Positions 25,353 through 35,112 of a DNA stretch of 64,000 bases are shown piece after piece; the stretch's first letter is position 1; each line of letters begins with the position of its first letter. Position numbers and translations under genes: made by a program. Under the pieces are notes generated by a model that was given only the letters and a program-made list of their open reading frames with translations, was not told the origin of the DNA and did no database searches. This DNA comes from a virus, in IMG/VR virus record IMGVR_UViG_3300005337_000441, positions 1-64,000 of that record, one strand, 5' to 3'.

Positions 25353-27497
25353 CTACTGGATCGTGCCAGCGGAAACTTCAGGTTGTCTCACGAAGGCTTC
25401 GAGCACGTGACCCGCGCCCAACGTGACGTATTGCAGCACACCTGCGGTGGCCGAGTCATGCACCATCGACGCCCAGAAAGCGGGCGAGGTGAGTTTGCCT
25501 GCGTTGGCAATGGCCTTGGCAATGCGCAGCTTTGCTTTGGGCATGGCATACAGCTGTGTGTACAGGTCTTGACCTGCAAGCACTGCCAGGTAGTCCGCCA
25601 GGATGTTGTCTTCGTCCAGACCCGCGTCACCACCGAAGAGCTCGCCCGTGGAGATGGGCATGTGCACAATGGAGGACAGATCCACCACCGTGAACTGCAC
25701 ATCGATCGCCATGGCGTTGCCCTTGACGTCAAACGCCAGGTGACTGACACCACGGTTCACGGACAAAGACTCGACCATGCCGAGCTTGATCTGCTGACGA
25801 CCCTTGTCGAAGACCTGACACAGGAAAGGCGGTCCGTAAGACTGCTTGCCTGTGGAGCGCGGCAAAGCCGCTGCAAGGATCATCGCCAGCGGGATGTAGA
25901 TGTTCATCATCTGCGAAATCACGTTCCCGTACGGGCTCATGAGATGCATCTTGTACGTAGAGCGTGAAAGACTCGACGACGAACTTTGCCAGTGTTTGGG
26001 GATGTCGAGGTAGCCTGAGCCACCCAGACCTGCCAAGAGGTTGCTAAAGCCCATGGTGACGCCATCCAGCGCGCCCAGGGCCACGTCCTTCACGGCACCC
26101 GCCACGGCGCCCACCGTCGCACCGGCCACGCCACCGATGATGTTGCCATCAGCGAAAGCGAAACGCGCCTGACGCATCTCGGAGGATTGGCTGTTGAGCT
26201 TCTGGGAGATCTGCGATTCCATCACCGCGTTGGTGAACGAATCGTTTTGAGCTCCGGTGTGTTCCACCTTGAAGACTGCGAACTGTGAACCGTCACGGAA
26301 CTCTGCGTCGAAGAAGTTCCAGAACGACGTGAACGTCGTGGGATCCTTCTTGGCCTTGGGGTCCGGGTTGTTCGGATCCACGCGGGGATCTTGTTCCATG
26401 CGAGGATTGTTGTCCTTGGACTCGTAGTACTCACCGAACGTGAGCACCCGGTTGATATAGGACATGAACGTCGCAGGCTTGCTCGGATTCAGGTACGTGG
26501 TGTGCGTGCCGCTGCCGGTCAACTGCTTCTGCAGGTAACCGGTGTAGTCGGTTGCCGAGCCTTGGTTCAGGCGGTCGTAGTCTTCGAGAAACGCTTGGTT
26601 GGCCAGACGCTGTGCGCGATTGGCCAGGGCGTAGATGTCGAAGTAGTTCGCTGCCGATTTCTTGTCCAGGATGGAAGGCGGGAACACGTCCGGCATCATC
26701 TTGGAGAGCTCGTTGTAGTACTCTTGGTCCAGCGTGTACGGCTGACCCAGGCGCTGCCCCTTCGTGGCGTCGTCCGCCATGATCTTGGGGAAGATGCCCT
26801 TGTTGATCGCGATGTTGTTCACGAGCTGGTTGACTGCGCCCCAGTACGTGTGCATCGTGGGCTTGAGCGTGTAGAACTTGCTCGTCGGGCGCGAGAAGAT
26901 CCAGTTGAGCAACTGTGCGCCTGCCACGAGTGCAGCCACCGCAGGGAAGGCCACCACCACCGTGATGGTGCCCGCGAGCTTGCCCAAGTTGTAGAACGCA
27001 CTCGTTGCGCGACCTGTGCGCACCAGCGCCGTGTCGTCAGCGGAGAACGCTTTGGACAGGAATGTGGAGAGAGAGTTGAACTGCTCCACACCGAAGCGCA
27101 TGTAGATGGTCTGTGCCGGATCATCGATGGCTTCGCTGTAGTAGCGACCCATGCCGAAGTTGCCCGACGTCGCGGTGGGCGACACGTCGTTGCGACCCGA
27201 GACACGACCCTTGGCACGGATGTCGCTGTAGCGGGTGAACTGCGGTTTGGGGTTGATACCGATATTGCAACCGAGCCTGGCGTCGGTGAACTTCGCATCT
27301 GCCGAAGACCAGTAGCGGTTGGCGACGTCGTTCGGATCGTCCAGACTGTTGTCAGAAATCAGGAACGCATTCTTGGCCCAGCTGTTGTCCAGGTGAAAGG
27401 CCAAGGGATCGGTCTTGAGTTGGTCCTCGAACGCAGTGATCGGGACACCCTCTTGACTCGTGATGATGGGCCTGATGCCACCAGCGGTGGATGTCAT
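25353..27497 (-). CDS. Large structural protein with hydrophobic segments
   Basis: 714 residues, not recognised as a named family. It has a strongly hydrophobic stretch at about residues 177-202 (ITVVVAFPAVAALVAGAQLL) and a glycine/alanine-rich one at about 455-480 (IIGGVAGATVGAVAGAVKD), similar to the tape measure's. The C-terminal region (FLCQVFDKGRQQIKLGMVES, then AFDVKGNAMAIDVQFTVVDL) looks like a beta-rich tail or baseplate domain. The gene lies directly downstream of the tape measure on the same strand, separated by a hairpin, so it probably acts with it in the tail tube lumen, tail tip or baseplate hub. The start follows GGAGG. Confidence 0.6.
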   Translation of the reverse strand: MTSTAGGIRPIITSQEGVPITAFEDQLKTDPLAFHLDNSWAKNAFLISDNSLDDPNDVANRYWSSADAKFTDARLGCNIGINPKPQFTRYSDIRAKGRVSGRNDVSPTATSGNFGMGRYYSEAIDDPAQTIYMRFGVEQFNSLSTFLSKAFSADDTALVRTGRATSAFYNLGKLAGTITVVVAFPAVAALVAGAQLLNWIFSRPTSKFYTLKPTMHTYWGAVNQLVNNIAINKGIFPKIMADDATKGQRLGQPYTLDQEYYNELSKMMPDVFPPSILDKKSAANYFDIYALANRAQRLANQAFLEDYDRLNQGSATDYTGYLQKQLTGSGTHTTYLNPSKPATFMSYINRVLTFGEYYESKDNNPRMEQDPRVDPNNPDPKAKKDPTTFTSFWNFFDAEFRDGSQFAVFKVEHTGAQNDSFTNAVMESQISQKLNSQSSEMRQARFAFADGNIIGGVAGATVGAVAGAVKDVALGALDGVTMGFSNLLAGLGGSGYLDIPKHWQSSSSSLSRSTYKMHLMSPYGNVISQMMNIYIPLAMILAAALPRSTGKQSYGPPFLCQVFDKGRQQIKLGMVESLSVNRGVSHLAFDVKGNAMAIDVQFTVVDLSSIVHMPISTGELFGGDAGLDEDNILADYLAVLAGQDLYTQLYAMPKAKLRIAKAIANAGKLTSPAFWASMVHDSATAGVLQYVTLGAGHVLEAFVRQPEVSAGTIQ

Positions 27498-27528
27498 TCA
27501 GAGTCCTCCAAAAAGAAAACATAGGTAA

Positions 27529-27570
27529 TGAGACCGGAGCCCGAGAGCTCCGGTCTCACTTAGGCTGTCA
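27529..27570 (-). terminator. Hairpin between tape measure and structural gene
   Basis: A 12-bp stem (27529-27540 with 27547-27558) lying between two minus-strand genes. On the minus strand it continues TTACCTATGTTTTC; on the plus side CTTAGGCTGTCATAGG. It may reduce expression of the downstream gene relative to the tape measure. Confidence 0.75.
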
Positions 27571-27580
27571 TAGGATGACT

Positions 27581-30500
27581 TTACGCAGATTTTCTTGTCA
27601 GATCCACTGCGGCTTCGATCCTCTGAAACGATGCCGGTTGTTGCACAGGCTTGACAGCGTTGGGCTGTTGAGCTTGGGCGGGTTGTGCCGCGGCCTTCGT
27701 GACGGCTTGCGTCATGGCTTCGCTGTTCTGCAGCATCTTCTGCAAGACCGAGAGGGTCTGCACATGGATGTCCAGAGACTTGGTCAGGATGTCGTTGGTG
27801 GTGGCCGTGGTCTGTGACGAAGAACCCATCGCTTGCGGACGGCTGACAGTGTCCGGCTGCACGGCAGTTGTCGGAACAACCGGTGCAACACGACCCTGTG
27901 CCATTGGCATGGGCTGACGCACGATCGGAGCAGGCTCCGTCGAAGCGCGTGGCGTCACGGGAGGCTGGCCGCCCGTAGCGTCTCTCACAATGACTGGCGG
28001 CTCATCGCTCATCCGCCTTGCAGCGGGTTTGCTTTGAAGGTCACCACCACCTTGGTAGTTGATGCCGAACTCTTGCGCCTTCTTGGACAGACGTTGGTCG
28101 ATCTTGCGATAGACCTCACCGACCGTCAGAGGACGAGTGCCCTCGTAGAAGTAGCTCCTGTTGGCCGCTGCCGCGTTGGGCAGCACATTGGCTGCGATCT
28201 CGTTGGGATCAGCAGACAAGAACTTGCGTGCCCCGGTCGGACCGAGGAAGTGCGCCAAGTACACGTCCGTCATGTTCGGGTTGGGTTTGACCGAACTGAT
28301 GAAACGCTTGTTGGTTTTGTAGTAGTCCGACGCTGCGATGGTCGAGTCTTCCACGTCAGTGCGACGCGGGTTCGGGCCCATGCGAGGACCTGCGACTTGA
28401 ACCTGCTGATTCCAGCTGGCGTTCGTGAAGCCGAAGAGGCCTTCCGAAGTACCAACCGTAGAGCGAGCGTTGGGGTTCAGGCTCGACTCGACAGCAGCGT
28501 ACGTGAGGAGATCGTTCGGAGGCACGCCTTCTTGACGCGCCACCTTGGTCACCTTGTCCTTCACGTCGCCGTAAGGTCCCGACTGTTTGTCGTCGCCAGC
28601 GGTTGCCACGTCCTTGGGACGCGCTTCCATGTCCGGCATCTTAGCCGCAGCGTTGTACTTGTCGCTTTGTTGGTAGCTTGCCTGCACGCTGCTCGCCTGC
28701 TTGACACCCACGGAGGGTGCGTTTGCAGCCGTTTGCATCGGAGGCTTGATGGCCGCAACGGCAGCCACCGGCTTCGGAGCGGTCACGGGTTCGTTGGCGC
28801 CAGAGACATTCGGACCTTGCGCGAGCTCGGCCACCTTGTCCTTGTCTGACTTGCCATCGTCCTTCACGGTTTGACCCGTGAGTCCCATTTGAGCCACAGC
28901 GAACATCGTGTCGCGCTTGCCCAGCGGCGTGCCGCGAATGGAACCCACGCCACCGCCACCCTTGTTGATCGATGCACCCACCGCCTGAGAGGCAAAGTTG
29001 GGATCGTTCTTCGCGAGTTTGAGGTTACCCTGGATACCAGCAGCTTCCGTGTGCCACGGCTCGCCACCCACCGGGCGGGTGAAGCCGTACTTGCGCATCA
29101 GTCCAAGATCATCCATCGCGTCCAAGTCACCGCTGTTCATGTCGACCGCGAGGCCGTACTCGTGCAGCGAAGTGCCAGGCCTTGCAGCCTTCTTGGGATT
29201 TTGACGGAAGAGCTTTTCTTGTTCAGCGGTGTCACGTACTGCGGCATTCATCGTCACCGACTTGCCCGTGCGTTCACCGTACTCCTGGATCATGGCCAGG
29301 AGTTGTTGCTTCATGGCCGGGTTCATGCCGTCAAGCTTGACCCCGTCACCCATCTTCAGGTACTGCATGGCTTGAGAGCCGTCGCGCACGGGGCCATCGG
29401 CCACCTTAAGCGGACCCCCGAGCTTGCTAGGACCTTCATTGATGGTCTTGTCCACCGGACCCTTCTCACCTGTGGCAGGTTTCTCACGCAGCGGACCATC
29501 TTCGGCCGACTGTGATTCATCCCTGGGAGCAGCCTTGTTGCGGTCCTCGTTGGACTTGACAACTTGAGCCACGACCTTCTTGCCTTCATCGGCTTTCGGG
29601 TCCACAGCAGGTTTCTTGGTCGGATCGATCGCAGCAGTGACAGCGGTGACGCCAGCGACAGCCTTGGCAGCTTTGTCCGCCTTGTCCTTGTCCGCCTTTG
29701 CCTTCTTCTCTGCTTTGTCTTTGTCCGAAGCGGCTTGCTTGTCAGCGGCTTCCTTGGCCGTTGCCGTGCAGACCTTGATCAGCTCTTGAACCTGCGGTCT
29801 GGTGTAAGCCAGTTGCGGCAGATCCTTGAACGGAGAGACCGTCACGTTGTACGGACCGCTCTCGTAGCCGATCAAGCCATAGAACTTGACCTTCTCCGCG
29901 GCCGTCAATTCATCGTGAGCATTCTTCAGGCTCACCTTCTTGTTCACAGCGTAGAGCGCCGTGCAGTTGGTGAGGAAGAACGGTTTGAAGCGAGCGTCGA
30001 ACCATTGGCCCAGTTTAGAGGCCGATTCACCGTCTGCTTTGTCGATAGAGAAGATGTTCAGGAGTTCTTCCGGATCGATCTTCTTGTCCATCAAGACAGC
30101 TTTGTCACCCACGAACCCGACACGGCCGTCCAGGAGGTATTCCTCCAGTGCGAGCATGAGGTGGTTGTGCGATTTGTCACCGACCGTCAGACCGTATTGG
30201 TACATCCGGATCTGTTCGGTATCGTTGACGTTGTCTCGCGTGGAGTATTTGTAGAGCTTGTAAGCACCGTAGCCGACAGCAGCCACTGCTGCGGCGCCAA
30301 GTACCACAGGAGAAGCCAGGACTGCACCGATCGCTGAGATACCGGCACCGACAGCGCCGAGGATCGCAGAACCGACACCACCCGTCATGAGGCTGCCGAC
30401 GAGAGCGACGTTGCGAATCATGCCGACCTTGGAGACCAAGTTGGCCACCATGCCCACACGACCAGCACCTGCAACAGCGCCAGCGATCGGGCGTCCGATG

Positions 30501-33500
30501 GCGCCCAGCGCAGAGCCGACGGCTCCTGCTGCACGACCACCCAGTCCCAACAGACCCTTGGCTCCGTTGAAGACCTTGCCGACCAGACCACCAGCCATGC
30601 TGGCCACCGACCCTACACCGCTGATAACGCTACCCGCAGCGCCAAACAGCCTGCCCGCACCACTGGTGAGGAAACTGAAGACGCCAGACACCTTGTCCAT
30701 GATGGACTTGAAGATATCCTTTTCGGACACGTATTTGGCTTCGGCCGCTTGAAGACCCGGCGCATTGGCGCGACGTTGTGCGTCGGCTTCTGCTTGAGCT
30801 TCCAAGCGGTCTTCCCACGAACCATCCCGACGACCACTGCCGTCACGATCGTTGTAAGCAGGGTTGTCGACCTTGCGGCGACGACGCGTGGTCGTGGTCT
30901 TCTTCGGTGCGGCCTTTTGTGCCAGAGCCTTGTCGGTTTTCTTGCGACCCCGCTTTTTGGTTTCCGGCTCAGCTTCTTCAGCCTTGCCACCAAAGAACGA
31001 CATCGCGCCACCGAGCAACTTGCCCTTCAGACCACCCGCATTGGCCTTGATGGAACCCAGGACCTTGGAACCACGCTCCTTGAGTCCCTTCGTTCCGCCC
31101 AGCGATGCAAGTTTGTCTTTGCCTTGTTGGACCAGTTTATCAAAGCCCGTTTTCGGAGGCTCCACCGGAGCAGCCTTGGCCTTGCGGCGACGGCGCTTAC
31201 CCTTGACGGGCTCAGGTGCGACTTCTTCTTCCTTGGCAAAGCGATTCATGATGCGGTCCTTGAGGGACTTGGCACCACCGAGAATCCCGCTGAACGTATC
31301 GCCAAGCGTCTTGTCAGAGGTGTACTTGGCTTCCGGAGTTTCAAGTTCCGTGCCTTCAGAGCCACCTTCTGTGGTCGTGGTGATTTCTTCGTCGCCACCG
31401 CCTGCTGCACGCTGCGCAGCGAGCTTGCGGCCAACCAAAGTTTTCTTGCCGTAAGGGTTCTTCCTCTTTTCGAGGGTTTCCAGGAGCTTGTCTTTGAGAG
31501 ACTTGCTCTGGTCCTTTTCAGCAGCGCGTTGCGCCGCCAACTTACGACCCACCAGTGTTTTCTTGCCAGAGGGGTTGCGCTTCTTGTCCAGAAGCTCCAT
31601 GGCCTTGTCCTTGAGGGACATGCCTTTGGCGGTGATTTTGTCTTTGAGCTCGCCAGCTTTGCTCTTGAGATCAGTGAACGTGGCGCCACTGGCTCCAGAC
31701 TTCTTGTACTTCTCTTCGTGACGAGGTGGATTTTCACCACGCATCAGGTCACGCATCTCCACGAGCACATCGTAGATGCGCTTGTTGCCGAGGAGACCGA
31801 AGTTCTGGAAGAAGTCCTTGATGCCAGGCAGCCATTTGTCCATGAGCTTGCCACCGAACTCTTGACCCTTTTGCAGCAACATGTCCCAGGTCGAGCGCAG
31901 TGCCTTGATGGTCTTGCCACCGAGGTCCTTCGCCTTTTCTGCGATGCGTTCCAAGCCGGTCTTGACTCGGTTGCCGTACTGGTCGTACACGCCTTCAACA
32001 AGATCTTGAGCGTCAAGGATGACTTCACCTGCCTTGTTGACGATGGCGCCCTTGGCTTTCACCAAGTCGTCCATGGTCTTCAGCACCTGACCCGAGGCTG
32101 AGTCGTAGTACTCGCCCTCACGCAGCAACGAAGCCTTGATCACCGGAGACTTGCGTCCCTTGATGTAGACGTCGCGCACAGCGTACAGCGAGTTCTTCAC
32201 GGTGGCTTTCGCATCCGTGAGGAGATCCTTGGCCTTTTGGATATGGATCGGCAGTTTGTTGTCGATGTAGTCCTTACCGTAGGCGTAGCCTTGCTGAGCC
32301 AGCTCCCCGCCCTTGTCACGCGCTTGGCGCAGCTTGTCAAGGAAGGGATCACGGTAACGGTCATAGAGTTCTTGGGCTTTGTCCATGCCCGGCTTGACGA
32401 TGCGGTCACGACCGTATTCATAGCCGCGAATGGCACCTGCCTTGGCATCTTGAGCACCGCGTTTGACGAGTTCACCAGAGGCCGTCCAGATGTTACCCAG
32501 GATGTCCTGATAGGTGTCCTCACCCTTGTACTTGGAGCCAGTGCGACGTGCACCAGCTCTACCACCGGCCCCACCACCAAAACCACCCTTGCCCGATTCA
32601 ACGAGCTTACGGATGGCCTTGACGTCAGTGGCAATGGCCTTGACAGGGTTGGCAGCTTCTTCCTTCTTCGTGAAGAGCTTCTTGACCTTGTCGACAATAT
32701 CGTCTTGCTGGTCAGCGAGCTCCTGGATGGCAGCCATGTTGTTGCCATTCATCGAGGTCAGGTCGATCTTTTTGCCGCCCGGGGCTGCACCATCACCCAT
32801 GTTCTTGCGAACGTCTTGGGCCATGGGACCACGGTGCTGTTCATCGTCACCTTCGCCTGGCTTGTAGAACCAGTCAAAGATGCCCGTCTTGCGGATGGCG
32901 TTGAGTGCGCGCTTCGGATGCAGCGGGTGGATGTCTTCCTTGGTCTCCTCATCGGACTTGATGAGTTGCTTCGGCAGACGCTTGCCCGTGGCATTGCGGC
33001 GCTTCGGACGAGCCTTCTTGATGGCCGTCTTCTTGTTGCGATCCGAAGTCACAAGACCTTCGTCACGCACGAGCTTCAGGTAAGCTTCCTCATTGATGAT
33101 GAAGTCACCCTTGGCATCGCGGTCAACGAGACCTTGCTCTTCGAGGAGCTCACCGTAGCCGGCGTGGATGAGTTGTTCGATGACACCGCGAGCATCTGGC
33201 GTAGCGCTACGCACATTCATGATGCTCTTGGTCAGACCCAGCTGCCCGCGCAGCGGATCCTCAGCGTTTGTCACCTTGTGGTCAAGCAGCGTGTCCACGA
33301 GTTTCTTCGTGTCCGGATCGAGCATCTTGTACGCGTTAGTCGTCTTGATGTTCTCCGGCGTGAACGCCATGTTGGGGATCGACGACACCTTGGCGATGAA
33401 ATCGGTGATCTTCGCCTTGGTGCCCTCGTCTGTCTTCTTGTCGCCGATGAAGTCCTCTGCCGCATCACGGGCAAAGAAACCATAGCTCGACGTCTTGATC

Positions 33501-35059
33501 TTGTCGGACAGCGACTTCTTCACCATCTCGCCGATTGCTTTGCGATTGACGAACTTGCCGCTGCTCTGATCGTAGTAAACCATCTCGGCTTGCTCATCAC
33601 CCGTCCGCAACACGGTGATTTCACGCAAGATGCGTGCGAGGTAGCCAGGGATGATGTCCGTGATGCTGCGCTGCGTCTTGTCATTGAAGACGCCCACATT
33701 GGACGGAGATGTGATGCCGTAGGGGCTATTGACCCGGTTATCCGGTTGAGAGTCGGTGAAGTAGTTGGCGAATCGATCGATCCCTCGGGCCAACGAGCCC
33801 TTGGGTCCTTCTGCCTTCAAGTACTCTTGCGCCTTGTCGGATTTGCGAAGCTCTCCGATGGCACCGGGTAGGTTAGTGACGGCGTTGGCCCCTTTGGTGA
33901 GGGCGTTACGCAGCGCGGGCACTTTGTCCAAGCGCGGTCGTGCGAAACGACCAACCTTGTCACCCACCTTGTCACCAAGGAAACCTCCGAACGCATTGCC
34001 AGCCAGCTGGGCTCCGGAGAGCTGCTCGCCGCCAATTTCCTTGAGGATGTCGTTCGTTTCCTTGAGCTGCTGGTAACTGTCCACCCCCATGGTAACAGCT
34101 TCCAGACCTTGCTTCACCCCTTTGACATAGTCTTTGATGTCTGCAGTGATGCGCTTCAACCCGCGATCGATCGCGGAGCCTTCACCGAAGAACGAGTTTT
34201 GAATCCTGTCCATGAACTTGGTTCGCGCCAAGTCCTTGAAACGTTCAGAAGCCTTGATCTTCACGAACTCCGGCAACGCGGTGTTCTTGGCGATCGCTTC
34301 GTTTTGTGCTTTGAAGACCTCAAAGTACTGCTTCGACGTCGAAGCAATGTCCGTGAGAGCAAAGTAGCTACGGTATTGTAGCTCCAATGATTTCTTCTGT
34401 ACAGCTTGGGTGATGCGCTCCTGGTAGGAGGACATGCGTCCCACGTTGTTGCTGATCGTGGTCAGGATACCGAGACTTTGATCGAACTCCTTACGGCGGA
34501 TGTTCTCAACAATCTCGTCCTTGGCATTTCGACGTGCCTCAACCTCGGTCTGCGTGGCTTGTTGCTGCTGGAAGATGGAACCCAGGTTCGTTGCGATGCC
34601 TTGGTCTTGCAGCTGTTCTTTGGAGAGAGAAGACGGGCTCGACTCATCCCCGAAGAGGGAAGCGATTCGAGAGGAGATCTTCTTGAGCGTTTTGCGCTCT
34701 TCAGGCACCAGGCGGTCGACCTTCTTGGCCAACCGCGACGCCTGTGGTTTTAGCTCTTTTACCGCGTCATCGTATAGCGATGAGGCTGTGCCTGCGGCTT
34801 TATCGGCCGCATCCACGATGGTCCCGAACTCCTCCGGGAGAGCACTACGGGTCAATCTTGCTAAAAACGATGGGCTCTTGAACTTATCGACCGCTCCTGA
34901 GATGGTGCCCTTGAAGACCTCCGTCGTCGGAGATCGTGACGAGCGTTTCTTCGCATCAGGAGTGAGTTGACTGTCGATTTTCTCGTAGTCAAACTGGTCG
35001 AAATTCAGTTCATCGTCAAGCGAGAAGTCCTCGGTTCGAACTTTCTCATTCTTTGCCAT
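27581..35059 (-). CDS. Tape-measure-like protein with M15 peptidase and transglycosylase domains
   Basis: 2,492 residues. The first 650 are helical, as expected of a tape measure that sets tail length. At about 700-790 there is a segment resembling the S74 endosialidase chaperone: S702-D703 in IKSDEETKED, then FDWFYKPGEGDDEQHRGPMA, QDV, and MAAIQEL. Basic repeats with GKKTLVGRKLAAQRAA twice lie near 1160-1220, and a glycine/alanine-rich hydrophobic region at about 1470-1610. A peptidase M15 site follows at H1966, D1973 (HEYGLAVD) and H2003 (PWHTE), then a lytic transglycosylase-like domain with E2191 (AAVESSLNP). The hydrolases probably open the cell wall during DNA injection. The start follows CGGAGG. 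Confidence 0.85.
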   Translation of the reverse strand: MAKNEKVRTEDFSLDDELNFDQFDYEKIDSQLTPDAKKRSSRSPTTEVFKGTISGAVDKFKSPSFLARLTRSALPEEFGTIVDAADKAAGTASSLYDDAVKELKPQASRLAKKVDRLVPEERKTLKKISSRIASLFGDESSPSSLSKEQLQDQGIATNLGSIFQQQQATQTEVEARRNAKDEIVENIRRKEFDQSLGILTTISNNVGRMSSYQERITQAVQKKSLELQYRSYFALTDIASTSKQYFEVFKAQNEAIAKNTALPEFVKIKASERFKDLARTKFMDRIQNSFFGEGSAIDRGLKRITADIKDYVKGVKQGLEAVTMGVDSYQQLKETNDILKEIGGEQLSGAQLAGNAFGGFLGDKVGDKVGRFARPRLDKVPALRNALTKGANAVTNLPGAIGELRKSDKAQEYLKAEGPKGSLARGIDRFANYFTDSQPDNRVNSPYGITSPSNVGVFNDKTQRSITDIIPGYLARILREITVLRTGDEQAEMVYYDQSSGKFVNRKAIGEMVKKSLSDKIKTSSYGFFARDAAEDFIGDKKTDEGTKAKITDFIAKVSSIPNMAFTPENIKTTNAYKMLDPDTKKLVDTLLDHKVTNAEDPLRGQLGLTKSIMNVRSATPDARGVIEQLIHAGYGELLEEQGLVDRDAKGDFIINEEAYLKLVRDEGLVTSDRNKKTAIKKARPKRRNATGKRLPKQLIKSDEETKEDIHPLHPKRALNAIRKTGIFDWFYKPGEGDDEQHRGPMAQDVRKNMGDGAAPGGKKIDLTSMNGNNMAAIQELADQQDDIVDKVKKLFTKKEEAANPVKAIATDVKAIRKLVESGKGGFGGGAGGRAGARRTGSKYKGEDTYQDILGNIWTASGELVKRGAQDAKAGAIRGYEYGRDRIVKPGMDKAQELYDRYRDPFLDKLRQARDKGGELAQQGYAYGKDYIDNKLPIHIQKAKDLLTDAKATVKNSLYAVRDVYIKGRKSPVIKASLLREGEYYDSASGQVLKTMDDLVKAKGAIVNKAGEVILDAQDLVEGVYDQYGNRVKTGLERIAEKAKDLGGKTIKALRSTWDMLLQKGQEFGGKLMDKWLPGIKDFFQNFGLLGNKRIYDVLVEMRDLMRGENPPRHEEKYKKSGASGATFTDLKSKAGELKDKITAKGMSLKDKAMELLDKKRNPSGKKTLVGRKLAAQRAAEKDQSKSLKDKLLETLEKRKNPYGKKTLVGRKLAAQRAAGGGDEEITTTTEGGSEGTELETPEAKYTSDKTLGDTFSGILGGAKSLKDRIMNRFAKEEEVAPEPVKGKRRRRKAKAAPVEPPKTGFDKLVQQGKDKLASLGGTKGLKERGSKVLGSIKANAGGLKGKLLGGAMSFFGGKAEEAEPETKKRGRKKTDKALAQKAAPKKTTTTRRRRKVDNPAYNDRDGSGRRDGSWEDRLEAQAEADAQRRANAPGLQAAEAKYVSEKDIFKSIMDKVSGVFSFLTSGAGRLFGAAGSVISGVGSVASMAGGLVGKVFNGAKGLLGLGGRAAGAVGSALGAIGRPIAGAVAGAGRVGMVANLVSKVGMIRNVALVGSLMTGGVGSAILGAVGAGISAIGAVLASPVVLGAAAVAAVGYGAYKLYKYSTRDNVNDTEQIRMYQYGLTVGDKSHNHLMLALEEYLLDGRVGFVGDKAVLMDKKIDPEELLNIFSIDKADGESASKLGQWFDARFKPFFLTNCTALYAVNKKVSLKNAHDELTAAEKVKFYGLIGYESGPYNVTVSPFKDLPQLAYTRPQVQELIKVCTATAKEAADKQAASDKDKAEKKAKADKDKADKAAKAVAGVTAVTAAIDPTKKPAVDPKADEGKKVVAQVVKSNEDRNKAAPRDESQSAEDGPLREKPATGEKGPVDKTINEGPSKLGGPLKVADGPVRDGSQAMQYLKMGDGVKLDGMNPAMKQQLLAMIQEYGERTGKSVTMNAAVRDTAEQEKLFRQNPKKAARPGTSLHEYGLAVDMNSGDLDAMDDLGLMRKYGFTRPVGGEPWHTEAAGIQGNLKLAKNDPNFASQAVGASINKGGGGVGSIRGTPLGKRDTMFAVAQMGLTGQTVKDDGKSDKDKVAELAQGPNVSGANEPVTAPKPVAAVAAIKPPMQTAANAPSVGVKQASSVQASYQQSDKYNAAAKMPDMEARPKDVATAGDDKQSGPYGDVKDKVTKVARQEGVPPNDLLTYAAVESSLNPNARSTVGTSEGLFGFTNASWNQQVQVAGPRMGPNPRRTDVEDSTIAASDYYKTNKRFISSVKPNPNMTDVYLAHFLGPTGARKFLSADPNEIAANVLPNAAAANRSYFYEGTRPLTVGEVYRKIDQRLSKKAQEFGINYQGGGDLQSKPAARRMSDEPPVIVRDATGGQPPVTPRASTEPAPIVRQPMPMAQGRVAPVVPTTAVQPDTVSRPQAMGSSSQTTATTNDILTKSLDIHVQTLSVLQKMLQNSEAMTQAVTKAAAQPAQAQQPNAVKPVQQPASFQRIEAAVDLTRKSA

Positions 35060-35112
35060 GTGTGGGAAACCTCCGGCATAGACGAATTAACAAATCTCAC
35101 AGGATCAGGCTT

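Noticed and set aside
31395-31600. Direct repeat in the tape measure as a mobile element or intein
   Set aside because: It is a protein-level repeat (GKKTLVGRKLAAQRAA twice) with no splicing or transposition motifs, and fits a basic repeat within a tape measure.
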